Of a stretch of 50,877 nt of DNA, positions 42,195 to 48,643 are shown one piece after another (positions within the stretch are counted from its first letter, which is position 1; the number at the start of each line of letters is the position of its first letter). This DNA comes from Acidobacteriota bacterium. Lineage in GTDB: Bacteria; Acidobacteriota; Terriglobia; Terriglobales; Acidobacteriaceae. A model generated the notes under the pieces. The model was not told the DNA's origin. It made no database searches and saw nothing but the letters and a program-made list of their open reading frames with translations. The stretch covers positions 1-50,877 of the forward strand of contig JAGWRX010000129.1 of NCBI GenBank assembly GCA_028876395.1, written 5' to 3'. The translations under genes were made by a program, and so were the position numbers.

Positions 42195-42536
42195 TCAACC
42201 TTCCGGCTCGCGGCTTCCGCCTGCGGTTTCCGCGTCCTGCTCGCTCATTTCGGCGAGCCACTCCGGCTCGGCCGCCCATTCGCCCGCCAGGCTGCGGATC
42301 GTTCGGGATAACTCGGCTGCACCGCGCTTCTCGTGATATTCGGCCAAATCGTACAGGAATTTGATGCTTTGGAGATGGCCTTCCAGGGAGCTCCTGGCGA
42401 GCGCCCTCGCGATTTCAATACTGCTCTCTTCCAGCACCATGTCGGCCGCCACGCGCAAATCCGCGGCGCCGCTGTACTTGTTTCCCTGCGTCCGTGGCGG
42501 ATCCATTTCCACGGGCATTTGTTCCGATTCGTTCAT
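42195..42536 (-). CDS. Small helical protein at head of phage-like module
   Basis: The product is 113 aa. The ATG at 42536 is preceded by GGCGGACAG. A disordered N-terminus (QMPVEMDPPRTQGNKYSG) leads into two or three helices (DLRVAADMVLEESSIEIARA, EGHLQSIKFLYDLAEYHEKR, ELSRTIRSLAGEWAA). The C-terminus is acidic and Gly/Glu-rich. No family was recognised. As the first gene before spike and terminase, it could be a divergent small terminase subunit, but no helix-turn-helix is apparent. An unrelated chromosomal or phage accessory role is equally possible. Confidence 0.55.
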   Translation of the reverse strand: MNESEQMPVEMDPPRTQGNKYSGAADLRVAADMVLEESSIEIARALARSSLEGHLQSIKFLYDLAEYHEKRGAAELSRTIRSLAGEWAAEPEWLAEMSEQDAETAGGSREPEG

Positions 42537-42592
42537 CTGTCCGCCATTCCCGGACAGCCCTCCACGGCTTGCCTGCTCTTCCGCAGAAAAGG

Positions 42593-42622
42593 AAAAAGGG
42601 CGATTCCCTCAAGGGAGCCGCC
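42593..42622 (-). terminator. Terminator hairpin upstream of phage-like module
   Basis: GGCG/CGCC (42599-42602 with 42619-42622), a 2x2 internal loop, then TCCC/GGGA (42605-42608 with 42613-42616) around TCAA. Five T residues follow on the minus strand (complement of 42593-42597). It lies 63 nt before the first gene, so either it ends incoming transcription or it is an attenuator in that gene's leader. Confidence 0.55.
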
Positions 42623-42635
42623 TCTGCGCATGCAT

Positions 42636-42682
42636 CGAATGCCGTTGCCTTCGAGAGGCAATGCGCGCTTCACCGGCATTCG
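42636..42682. repeat. Nested inverted repeat near module edge
   Basis: The outer arms CGAATGCCG (42636-42644) and CGGCATTCG (42674-42682) are a perfect 9-bp repeat. Inside them TTGCCT (42645-42650) and AGGCAA (42656-42661) form a second stem around TCGAG. The remaining 12 nt (42662-42673) are unpaired. It could be a structured RNA leader or a protein-binding site at the edge of the phage-like module. Confidence 0.45.
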
Positions 42683-42974
42683 GATTGTGCTTTCAGCCTC
42701 TTCTCTGCGGCAGCGAATCCGCGGAAGGAGTCCGAAACGAGATAGGAAAGACTGACACGCTTTCCCTTGTTCGCGTCTTCTTCGTTATGAATGTTCCAAG
42801 GATAGCGAATTTCGCAATAATTCCATGCAAAGCGTGCGGAGCGTTATGGGGCAATTCTTTTCAATCACTTACGCTGCCTGCGCGCGGGCCGCATTGTTGA
42901 CACGAAATTTTGCGAGGGGCATGTTGCAGCTTTGTGCGCCTCGCGGGGCGGGCCTTCATCCGCTGGCCGGCGGG

Positions 42975-43961
42975 ATGCACTACCATATCCGAGTGAGTTC
43001 GCAAGCTACGCACGATCCAATCCTTCTGGTTCACGGCGGAGCCTGGGCCATTCCCCCGGATGCAGCGGCGGCGCATGAGGCTGGCGTGCAGAATGCCCTG
43101 GACGCAGGCTATGCGGTCCTGTCGCGCGGCGGAGCTGCTGTGGATGCCGTCGAGGCAGCCGTCACAATCCTTGAAGACGACCCGACGTTCGATGCAGGCC
43201 GCGGCAGCTTTCTCACGTCTGACGGACGCGTGCAACTGGACGCGCTGCTGATGGATGGCGGCCGCATGAAGGCAGGAGGCGTGGCCTGCGTCGAGCGGCT
43301 GCGCAATCCCATTCAGGCGGCGAGGCTGGTGCTGGAGAAGAGCCCGCACGTCTATATCGTCGGCGCTGGCGCGGAGCAGTTTGCGCTGGCCCACGGCATG
43401 AGCCTCATCGACAATTCCGAACTGGTGCTGGACCGCGAGCGCGAGCGACTGGCCGAAGCGCAGGCGCGCCAGGCAGCCGGATTTGCGGACGACACCTTCT
43501 CCGGCCACAAGGACGACAAGAGCCCCGAGACTGCGTACGCGCTCGATGACAATTCCCACGACACCGTGGGAGCTGTTGCGCTGGACAGGCGCGGCAATCT
43601 GGCGGCGGCCACCTCCACCGGCGGCACGCTGAACAAGACGCCGGGGCGCGTGGGCGACTCGTCGCTTATCGGCTGCGGTTGCTATGCGGACAATCTGGCG
43701 GCAGCGGTTTCGCTCACGGGCTGGGGCGAGCCGATTATGAAACTGGTGCTGGGCAAGTGGGCCACGGACCGCGTGGCCGCGGGCACCGCGCCGGAACTGA
43801 CCGCGCGTGAGGCCATCGCCTATCTCTACAATCGCCTTGGCGGCCACGGCGGCATTATTCTGCTGGGCCCGGACGGGCGCTTCGGCTTGGCGCACAACAC
43901 GCCCGCCATGGCCTGGGGCATCGCAACGGCTTCAGGCACCCGCACCGGGCTCACGGTCTGA
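42975..43961 (+). CDS. Isoaspartyl peptidase / L-asparaginase (Ntn hydrolase)
   Basis: The product is 328 aa from the ATG at 42975. The frame opens at 42825, and a GTG at 42993 (giving SSQATHDPILLVHGGAWA) is a close alternative, so the start is uncertain. The family motif VHGGAWAIPPDAAAAHEAGV opens the alpha-subunit. The autocatalytic nucleophile is T197 in NSHDTVGAVALDRRGN, where self-cleavage yields the alpha and beta subunits. STGGTLNKTPGRVGDSSLIG and the GHGGIILLG segment form the substrate pocket. It hydrolyses isoaspartyl dipeptides and asparagine in the cytoplasm. The next gene (Maf) starts 7 nt downstream. Confidence 0.92.
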   Translation: MHYHIRVSSQATHDPILLVHGGAWAIPPDAAAAHEAGVQNALDAGYAVLSRGGAAVDAVEAAVTILEDDPTFDAGRGSFLTSDGRVQLDALLMDGGRMKAGGVACVERLRNPIQAARLVLEKSPHVYIVGAGAEQFALAHGMSLIDNSELVLDRERERLAEAQARQAAGFADDTFSGHKDDKSPETAYALDDNSHDTVGAVALDRRGNLAAATSTGGTLNKTPGRVGDSSLIGCGCYADNLAAAVSLTGWGEPIMKLVLGKWATDRVAAGTAPELTAREAIAYLYNRLGGHGGIILLGPDGRFGLAHNTPAMAWGIATASGTRTGLTV

Positions 43962-43968
43962 CTCGACT

Positions 43969-44544
43969 ATGCTGATTCTTGCCTCTGCCTCGCCACGCCG
44001 CCACGAACTGCTTGCGCAGGTCGGCTTTTCGTTTCAGATTCATCCGGCGCATATTCCTGAATACCCGCTACCGGGCGAAGACCCCATTGCCTACGTCACG
44101 CGGCTGGCGCGGGAAAAGGCGCAGGCCGTCTACAACGAGCTTGGCAACCCGGATGCGGTGGTGCTGGGCGCCGATACAACGGTTACGCTCGATAATCACA
44201 TCCTGGCCAAGCCGGAAGACCCCGGCGACGCGGCGCGCATGCTGCGCCTGCTCAGCGGCCGAACGCATCGCGTGATCACCGGCGTTGCCGTGGTTACAGC
44301 AACGCGAACCGAGGTGGCTGCTGAGGTTACGGCGGTGCGCTTTCTCACGTTGTCTGACGAGGAGATTACCGCGTACGTTGTCACCGGCGAACCCATGGAC
44401 AAGGCCGGCGCTTATGCAATCCAAGGCCGCGCGGCGCGCTGGATTCCACGCATCGAGGGCTGCTACTTCAATGTGGTGGGGCTGCCGCTGGCGCTTGTCG
44501 CCACGCTGCTTGAATCGGTGAGTCCTGCGCTGAGGAAGACGTAA
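43969..44544 (+). CDS. maf: Maf-family nucleotide pyrophosphatase
   Basis: The product is 191 aa from the ATG at 43969; the frame runs back into the previous gene. Motifs are intact: MLILASASPRRHELLAQVGF at the N-terminus (SxSPRR nucleotide site), VVLGADTTVTLDNHILAKPE (catalytic Asp), LLSGRTHRVITGVAVV and KAGAYAIQGRAARWI. These match the YhdE/dTTP-UTP pyrophosphatase subgroup, which cleaves non-canonical or excess nucleoside triphosphates and has been linked to septum arrest. It probably shares a transcript with the asparaginase gene and ends 10 nt from the convergent TolC-family gene. Confidence 0.92.
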   Translation: MLILASASPRRHELLAQVGFSFQIHPAHIPEYPLPGEDPIAYVTRLAREKAQAVYNELGNPDAVVLGADTTVTLDNHILAKPEDPGDAARMLRLLSGRTHRVITGVAVVTATRTEVAAEVTAVRFLTLSDEEITAYVVTGEPMDKAGAYAIQGRAARWIPRIEGCYFNVVGLPLALVATLLESVSPALRKT

Positions 44545-44554
44545 TGGCGTGCGT

Positions 44555-46027
44555 TCAACGGCCCAGGTAGACGCGGTATTGCGTCTCCAGCACGCCGGCG
44601 GCACGAGCCAGCGCGAGCTTGGCCACGTTGTACTGGTAGAGGCTTTCAACCAGGTTGTTCTGCGCCGTGGCCAGCGTGGCCTGCGCGGTCACCAGGGGCA
44701 GGTTGTCGTCCACGCCAGCGTTCACGCGGTCGGTCTCGTCGCTGAGGGCGCGTGTGGCCAGTTCGACGTTGGAGCGGGCGACCTCGATCAGCTTCGCGGT
44801 TGCGTCCACGTCGAGCAGCGCGTCGCGTACCTGCTGGTCAATGTGGCTGCGCAGGTCGGCAAGCTGGGACTGAACCGCGGCAAGCTGTGCGGCGGATACG
44901 TCCTCATCGCCGCGCAGACTGGCCTCTCGGAAGAGTGGAACGCTGAGCGTGCCCATGGCCACAAAGTTGCCGTGGGTGCCGGCGCCGTTCACCGTGTCCA
45001 CGCCCCAGAAGCCGCCGAACTTCAGAGTTGGCATCCGCTCGCTGCGATAGGCGGTGTGGACCGCCCTGGCTTCGACCACCTGGTTTTGCAGATTTTGATA
45101 GTCCTCCCGGTTCTTGTACGCCACGGCGCGCACTTCCTCGGGGGTCTGCGCGGCCAGGTCGCTGTAAGGCGCGGGATCGGTGAGCTGGATCTTCTGGCCG
45201 GGGTCGATGCCAATTTCCCGCTTGAGCAGGATCAGGTCCTTCTCCTGCTCGTTCTGCGCGGCGATCAGCGCCTGCTGCTGTGCCTGAAGCTGAACGCGCG
45301 CGCGCAACTCGTCGAGATTGGACGCGGTGCCTGCTTCGTGCGCGGCATGAGCCTGGTCAAGCAGCACCTGGTCGGCGGCGAGAAGGGCGTTGGCGTTGTC
45401 CACGTGGCTGGCGGCGGCGATGGCGCGCAAATATGCCGTGGCCACCTGCTGAACGACCTCGCCCCGCGCCGACATTTTGGCGAAGTACGCTACGCGCTCG
45501 GCGGCGCCGGCGGCCTTCCACGCCGCTATGACCGGGCCGGAGAAGAGCGTCTGTTCGAAGTTGATGTGCCCCTGCGTCAGGTCGTCGCGGGTGATGAACG
45601 AGAGCCCCCCGGGCGTGACCCCGCCGGGAAACATCTGGCCGAACTTGCTGATGGTGCCGGGGCCAAAGCCCAGCGCGGCGAGATTATGCTGGAAGACGCC
45701 GGTGCCGCCAGTGAGCGTGATGTTGGGCAGAAACTCCTGCAGCGCCTCGTTCTTCTGCCCGCGGATACTTTTTTCGCCATTCTCGGCTTCCCTGATGCCG
45801 AGGTTGTTTGCCAGGCCGCGGCGCACAGCGTCGTCCAGCGAGAGTTGGAGGGCCGCGTCGCTGACGGGCTGGGCGGTTACGCTGCCCCAGAAAGGATTGG
45901 CGGCGGAGCTTGGGTTCGACAACTGCGCATGCGCGTGCACACCCGGCGCGGCCAGCGCCAGAATCGCCAGCAAGGCGGGCGACGCAGCGCGTCGCAGGAC
46001 AAAATGAACCCCTCGTATCACTTCCAT
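44555..46027 (-). CDS. TolC-family outer-membrane efflux protein
   Basis: The product is 490 aa with a signal peptide (AASPALLAILALAAPGVHA, cleavage near AHAQ). Two repeated TolC/OEP halves are visible. The first has LSLDDAVRRGLANNLGIREA and long helices through DNANALLAADQVLLDQAHAA. The second has VRAVAYKNREDYQNLQNQVV, AAQLAAVQSQLADLRSHIDQ and DRVNAGVDDNLPLVTAQATL. It forms a trimeric channel from the periplasm through the outer membrane for a tripartite efflux or type I secretion pump. No membrane-fusion or pump gene lies next to it in the window. The ATG follows GAGAAAATAG. Confidence 0.92.
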   Translation of the reverse strand: MEVIRGVHFVLRRAASPALLAILALAAPGVHAHAQLSNPSSAANPFWGSVTAQPVSDAALQLSLDDAVRRGLANNLGIREAENGEKSIRGQKNEALQEFLPNITLTGGTGVFQHNLAALGFGPGTISKFGQMFPGGVTPGGLSFITRDDLTQGHINFEQTLFSGPVIAAWKAAGAAERVAYFAKMSARGEVVQQVATAYLRAIAAASHVDNANALLAADQVLLDQAHAAHEAGTASNLDELRARVQLQAQQQALIAAQNEQEKDLILLKREIGIDPGQKIQLTDPAPYSDLAAQTPEEVRAVAYKNREDYQNLQNQVVEARAVHTAYRSERMPTLKFGGFWGVDTVNGAGTHGNFVAMGTLSVPLFREASLRGDEDVSAAQLAAVQSQLADLRSHIDQQVRDALLDVDATAKLIEVARSNVELATRALSDETDRVNAGVDDNLPLVTAQATLATAQNNLVESLYQYNVAKLALARAAGVLETQYRVYLGR

Positions 46028-46178
46028 CTATTTTCTCAGATGTGCGAGGGGGCCGGAGGATTCCGGGTGGGGCGGATTTCTGCGCGGGCGGCGGCGGGAC
46101 GCGCCGTGGCAGGGTGCGGACCCCAAGGGTAACGCGCTATCGTAAGGAAAGCAGCCTCAGCAAGTTACCAAAATTGCG

Positions 46179-46195
46179 GGTTTTGCATCAAAACC
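46179..46195. repeat. Small hairpin upstream of beta-barrel gene
   Basis: GGTTTT (46179-46184) pairs with AAAACC (46190-46195) around GCATC. It is about 90 nt before the outer-membrane protein start, within the 259-bp divergent gap. It may be a regulator site or a leader hairpin; nothing further can be said. Confidence 0.3.
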
Positions 46196-46286
46196 ATTTG
46201 GCACGGAGTGCATCCTCGACCCGGATCGGGAGCTGTTCTTGTGTCAAGCCAGCCCGGTACGCGGGTTTAAACTCAAGACGGAGACC

Positions 46287-46949
46287 ATGATGCGAAAGAA
46301 GTGGATGCAGGCCGTTGCGGCGGTGATTGGAATGGCTGCGTTGAGCAGCGCGACGGCTCATGCGCAGGGCGCGGCAGCGCAGCAGAAGGCGGTCGCAAGC
46401 GAAGCGCAGACCGATGTGGCGGCGAGTTTCTACCAGGCGATGACCAGCAGCACAAGCGGCAATGGCACCGTGCAGACGCCGAAGAATGCCATGGGCGGAA
46501 TGTTGGAAGTACGTCACATTCACAGCTCGATGATCGGCTACGAGTTCACCTACTCGTTCAACCCGGCGGATCAGGCGTTTAAGCCGCAGGTGGGCAATTG
46601 CGGCTACCGCTGCAACAACCAGCCGCTGACCATCACGGCCGGGTCCAACATTATTGGATTGGACTGGGTGTTCTCAAAGCAGTACGGCAACCTGCGGCCG
46701 TTTGCTGTGGGCGGGCTGGGCTTTACGGCCACTGTGCCCAGCAACAGCGCGTATGCGGCCAACAACACCGTGCGGCCGACCTACATCTTCGGCGGCGGCT
46801 TGGACTTTGCCCTGGGAGGGCACTTCGGCGTGCGCGCGCAGGTTCGGGACAACATTGCCAAGGCTCCGGCACTATCGATCTATTACTCACCGACCGGGGC
46901 GTATACCGGGATCATCCAGCCGATGGGCGGCGTCTACTACAGGTTTTGA
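46287..46949 (+). CDS. Outer-membrane beta-barrel protein
   Basis: The product is 220 aa from the first of two ATGs (46287), with GGAG 3-4 nt upstream; the second ATG at 46290 has better spacing. A Sec signal peptide (MQAVAAVIGMAALSSATAHA, cleavage near AQG) is followed by alternating amphipathic strands: IGYEFTYSFNPADQAFKPQV, NIIGLDWVFSKQYGNLRPFA, GGGLDFALGGHFGVRAQVRD. The chain ends in aromatic GVYYRF, the C-terminal outer-membrane insertion signal. It resembles small OmpA-like/OmpW-type eight-stranded barrels. CGYRC could form one periplasmic or surface disulfide. Function is unknown beyond outer-membrane location. Confidence 0.82.
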   Translation: MMRKKWMQAVAAVIGMAALSSATAHAQGAAAQQKAVASEAQTDVAASFYQAMTSSTSGNGTVQTPKNAMGGMLEVRHIHSSMIGYEFTYSFNPADQAFKPQVGNCGYRCNNQPLTITAGSNIIGLDWVFSKQYGNLRPFAVGGLGFTATVPSNSAYAANNTVRPTYIFGGGLDFALGGHFGVRAQVRDNIAKAPALSIYYSPTGAYTGIIQPMGGVYYRF

Positions 46950-46953
46950 GGGC

Positions 46954-47017
46954 GCGCGGTGCGAGCCGCGCAGCAGAAATGCGAACAGGACCAGCTCTCG
47001 ATTTCGGGACCTGGTCC
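46954..47017. terminator. Two hairpins between convergent genes
   Basis: GCGCGG/CCGCGC (46954-46959 with 46966-46971) lies directly after the barrel gene stop. GGACCAG/CTGGTCC (46988-46994 with 47011-47017) lies before the sulfatase stop at 47049. Neither has a T-tract, but together they probably separate the two convergent transcripts. Confidence 0.4.
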
Positions 47018-47048
47018 GTAGCCTGCCGCGGCAGAAATCAAGAACTGC

Positions 47049-48539
47049 CTACGCATAGTAGTCTATCGGCGTGATGGTCGCCTCCGGTTCGCCCGCCGCG
47101 ACAATCCGCCTCTCCAACTCCGCGCGAAGTCCGGCGGCAACCTCCTTGTATTCCGGACGCCCGATAAGGTTCAGCGTCTGCGCCGGATCGCCGGAGATCG
47201 AGTACAGCGCAAAGTCCTGATAGTGCGTGCTGTGCTCTGCTTCACCGTTCCGTACGGTCGGGTCAAAGGCGCAGTAGCACCAGTCGCGCGTGCGAATCCC
47301 CCTGCCGCAGATTGATTGGCTGATCTGAAAATACGACGTCGAGTCCCATGCCTTGCGAGCCTTCGAATCCTGCGCCAGCGCCTTCAGCGGCTTGCCCCGC
47401 ATGCCTGCCGCTGGCTCAATGCCGGCGCCATCCAGCAGCGTGGGCGCCAGATCTAAAAGCGAGACAACCTCCTCGATCGTCGTCGACTGGTCAAAGCCCG
47501 GACCCGCAATGATGAACGGGACATGAATCGAAGCATCATGCGGCGAACGCTTGTATTCACCCAGGCGTGTGCGGAATGTGCAGCCGTGATCGGAGAAGAA
47601 CAGAATGATGGTGTGCTCGAGTTGCCCGGTCCGCTCCAGTGCCGCAACCAGCGTGCCCACACAGTCGTCGATCGCCTGCACGCATCCGTAGTAGCCTGGA
47701 ATCCGCGACCTCCAGTTCCCCGGCAGATTGCGCAAATCCGCGGGTATATACGGGTCGGCGTATTTGCCTTCATACCGCCTGGGCGGAACGAACTCATCCA
47801 CGTCGTTCTGATGGTGCGGCTCCAGTTGCGAGAGGAACAGAAACCACGGCTTGTCGTGCTTCTGCTCGATCAGCTTCACGCCCCGATTCGTGATGAAGTC
47901 CACGCGGTACTCGTCCTTGAAGCCGATATTCTTCCCATCGCTGTCCCAGTAGTTCCCATGATTGGGGTGCGAAACCACTTCGAGCACATTCGCGCCTTCC
48001 CACAAATCGTCGAATCCGCCGCGTGAGGGGCCGGGTGGAATCCAGCCAAGCTGCTTCTCGCCGCTCCGCAGAACGGATTGCGACACATGCCACTTGCCGA
48101 TGAAGTTTGCCGTGTAGCCGTTCCTGCGAAACTCCGTCGCCAGGGTTGGCAGCGTGTGATCGAGTTCGAGATCGAGTTTCCAGACGCCCGTTTCCGTTGC
48201 GTACCTGCCGGTCAGGAAAGAAGCGCGCGAGGGCGAGCACAGCGGCTGATTCGACATGCATTGCCTGAAGTTCGTTCCGCGCTCCGCCAGAGCGTCAAGA
48301 TGCGGTGTTTTGACGGAAGGGTTCTCGTGGTTTGCGCCCACAAAGTCGGCGCGAAACTGGTCAGCGCAAATCATCAGAACATTGGGCCGCCGGGCAGACG
48401 CGGGAGCGTCGCTCACCGCATTGGCCCCGGCCAGCGTTGGGTTCACGGCAACGGCCGTCGCCGCGCCCGATGCCAGGGCAGCATGACGCAGGAAGTCCCG
48501 GCGCGTAGGCTGCGCGCTCGGTATCGCACTTTCACTCAT
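47049..48539 (-). CDS. Tat-exported type I sulfatase
   Basis: The product is 496 aa from the ATG at 48539 (GGGGGAA upstream); the frame opens at 48590 inside a long inverted repeat. The N-terminus carries a twin-arginine signal (TRRDFLRHAALASGAATAVA). The sulfatase core begins RPNVLMICADQFRADFVG (metal-binding Asp). The active site is C101 in PLCSPSRASFLTGR, the CxPSR motif converted to formylglycine. The second metal site DHGCT (in FFSDHGCTFRTRLGEYKRS) is present. It hydrolyses sulfate esters, probably on a polysaccharide or other carbohydrate in the periplasm. A maturation enzyme is not in the window. Confidence 0.9.
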   Translation of the reverse strand: MSESAIPSAQPTRRDFLRHAALASGAATAVAVNPTLAGANAVSDAPASARRPNVLMICADQFRADFVGANHENPSVKTPHLDALAERGTNFRQCMSNQPLCSPSRASFLTGRYATETGVWKLDLELDHTLPTLATEFRRNGYTANFIGKWHVSQSVLRSGEKQLGWIPPGPSRGGFDDLWEGANVLEVVSHPNHGNYWDSDGKNIGFKDEYRVDFITNRGVKLIEQKHDKPWFLFLSQLEPHHQNDVDEFVPPRRYEGKYADPYIPADLRNLPGNWRSRIPGYYGCVQAIDDCVGTLVAALERTGQLEHTIILFFSDHGCTFRTRLGEYKRSPHDASIHVPFIIAGPGFDQSTTIEEVVSLLDLAPTLLDGAGIEPAAGMRGKPLKALAQDSKARKAWDSTSYFQISQSICGRGIRTRDWCYCAFDPTVRNGEAEHSTHYQDFALYSISGDPAQTLNLIGRPEYKEVAAGLRAELERRIVAAGEPEATITPIDYYA

Positions 48540-48581
48540 AGGCAATTCCCCCGGATTCTGTTCGCAGTTTCTGTCGAAACA

Positions 48582-48635
48582 GCATAACAAGGCACCCCAG
48601 ATCTCGACTTTCAGATCTGGGGTGCCTTGTTATGC
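48582..48635. repeat. Perfect 23-bp inverted repeat with 8-nt loop
   Basis: Positions 48582-48604 are the exact reverse complement of 48613-48635, with CGACTTTC between. The repeat contains AACAAGGCACCCCAGATC. It lies 8 nt beyond the EF-G-like stop codon and about 43 nt before the sulfatase start, so it can fold at the end of one transcript and in the leader region of the next. No T-tract follows on the minus strand. A transcript-separating hairpin is likeliest; a mobile repeat element is the alternative. Confidence 0.75.
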
Positions 48636-48643
48636 CGGGGTGC

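Larger units (their letters stand above)
24905..42536 (-). mobile_element. Phage-like structural gene module, probably a defective or domesticated prophage
   Basis: Fifteen minus-strand genes run from 42536 down to 24905. They include terminase, portal, protease, scaffold-like, capsid, connector, tail-tube-like, tail and holin-like proteins in the classical head-to-tail order. A tail-spike-like gene and a small helical gene lie ahead of the terminase, and a HipA-like/DUF3037 pair is inserted between terminase and portal. No integrase, excisionase, repressor, replication, endolysin or tape-measure gene is visible, and I saw no tRNA or direct-repeat attachment sites at either edge. Reading frames are intact, which argues against simple decay. 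A specialised particle, gene-transfer-agent-like or otherwise, is possible but unproven. Confidence 0.7.
42537..42974. other. 438-bp gap between phage-like module and asparaginase gene
   Basis: The gap holds a terminator-type hairpin (42593-42622, T-tract on the minus strand) and a nested stem-loop (42636-42682). It should also hold divergent promoters for the module (minus) and the asparaginase gene (plus), but none matches consensus well. The AT-rich patch at 42786-42835 (GTTATGAATG... TTCGCAATAATTCCATGC) is the most promoter-like. No integrase remnant, tRNA or direct repeat is visible. Confidence 0.45.

Noticed and set aside
30265-42682. Possible CRISPR array suggested by many hairpins
   Set aside because: The hairpins differ in sequence and are spaced by kilobases at gene leaders. 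There is no direct repeat-spacer pattern.
44549-46132. 527-aa plus-strand frame opposite the TolC-family gene
   Set aside because: TolC repeats and signal peptide are on the minus strand. The plus frame has no motif.
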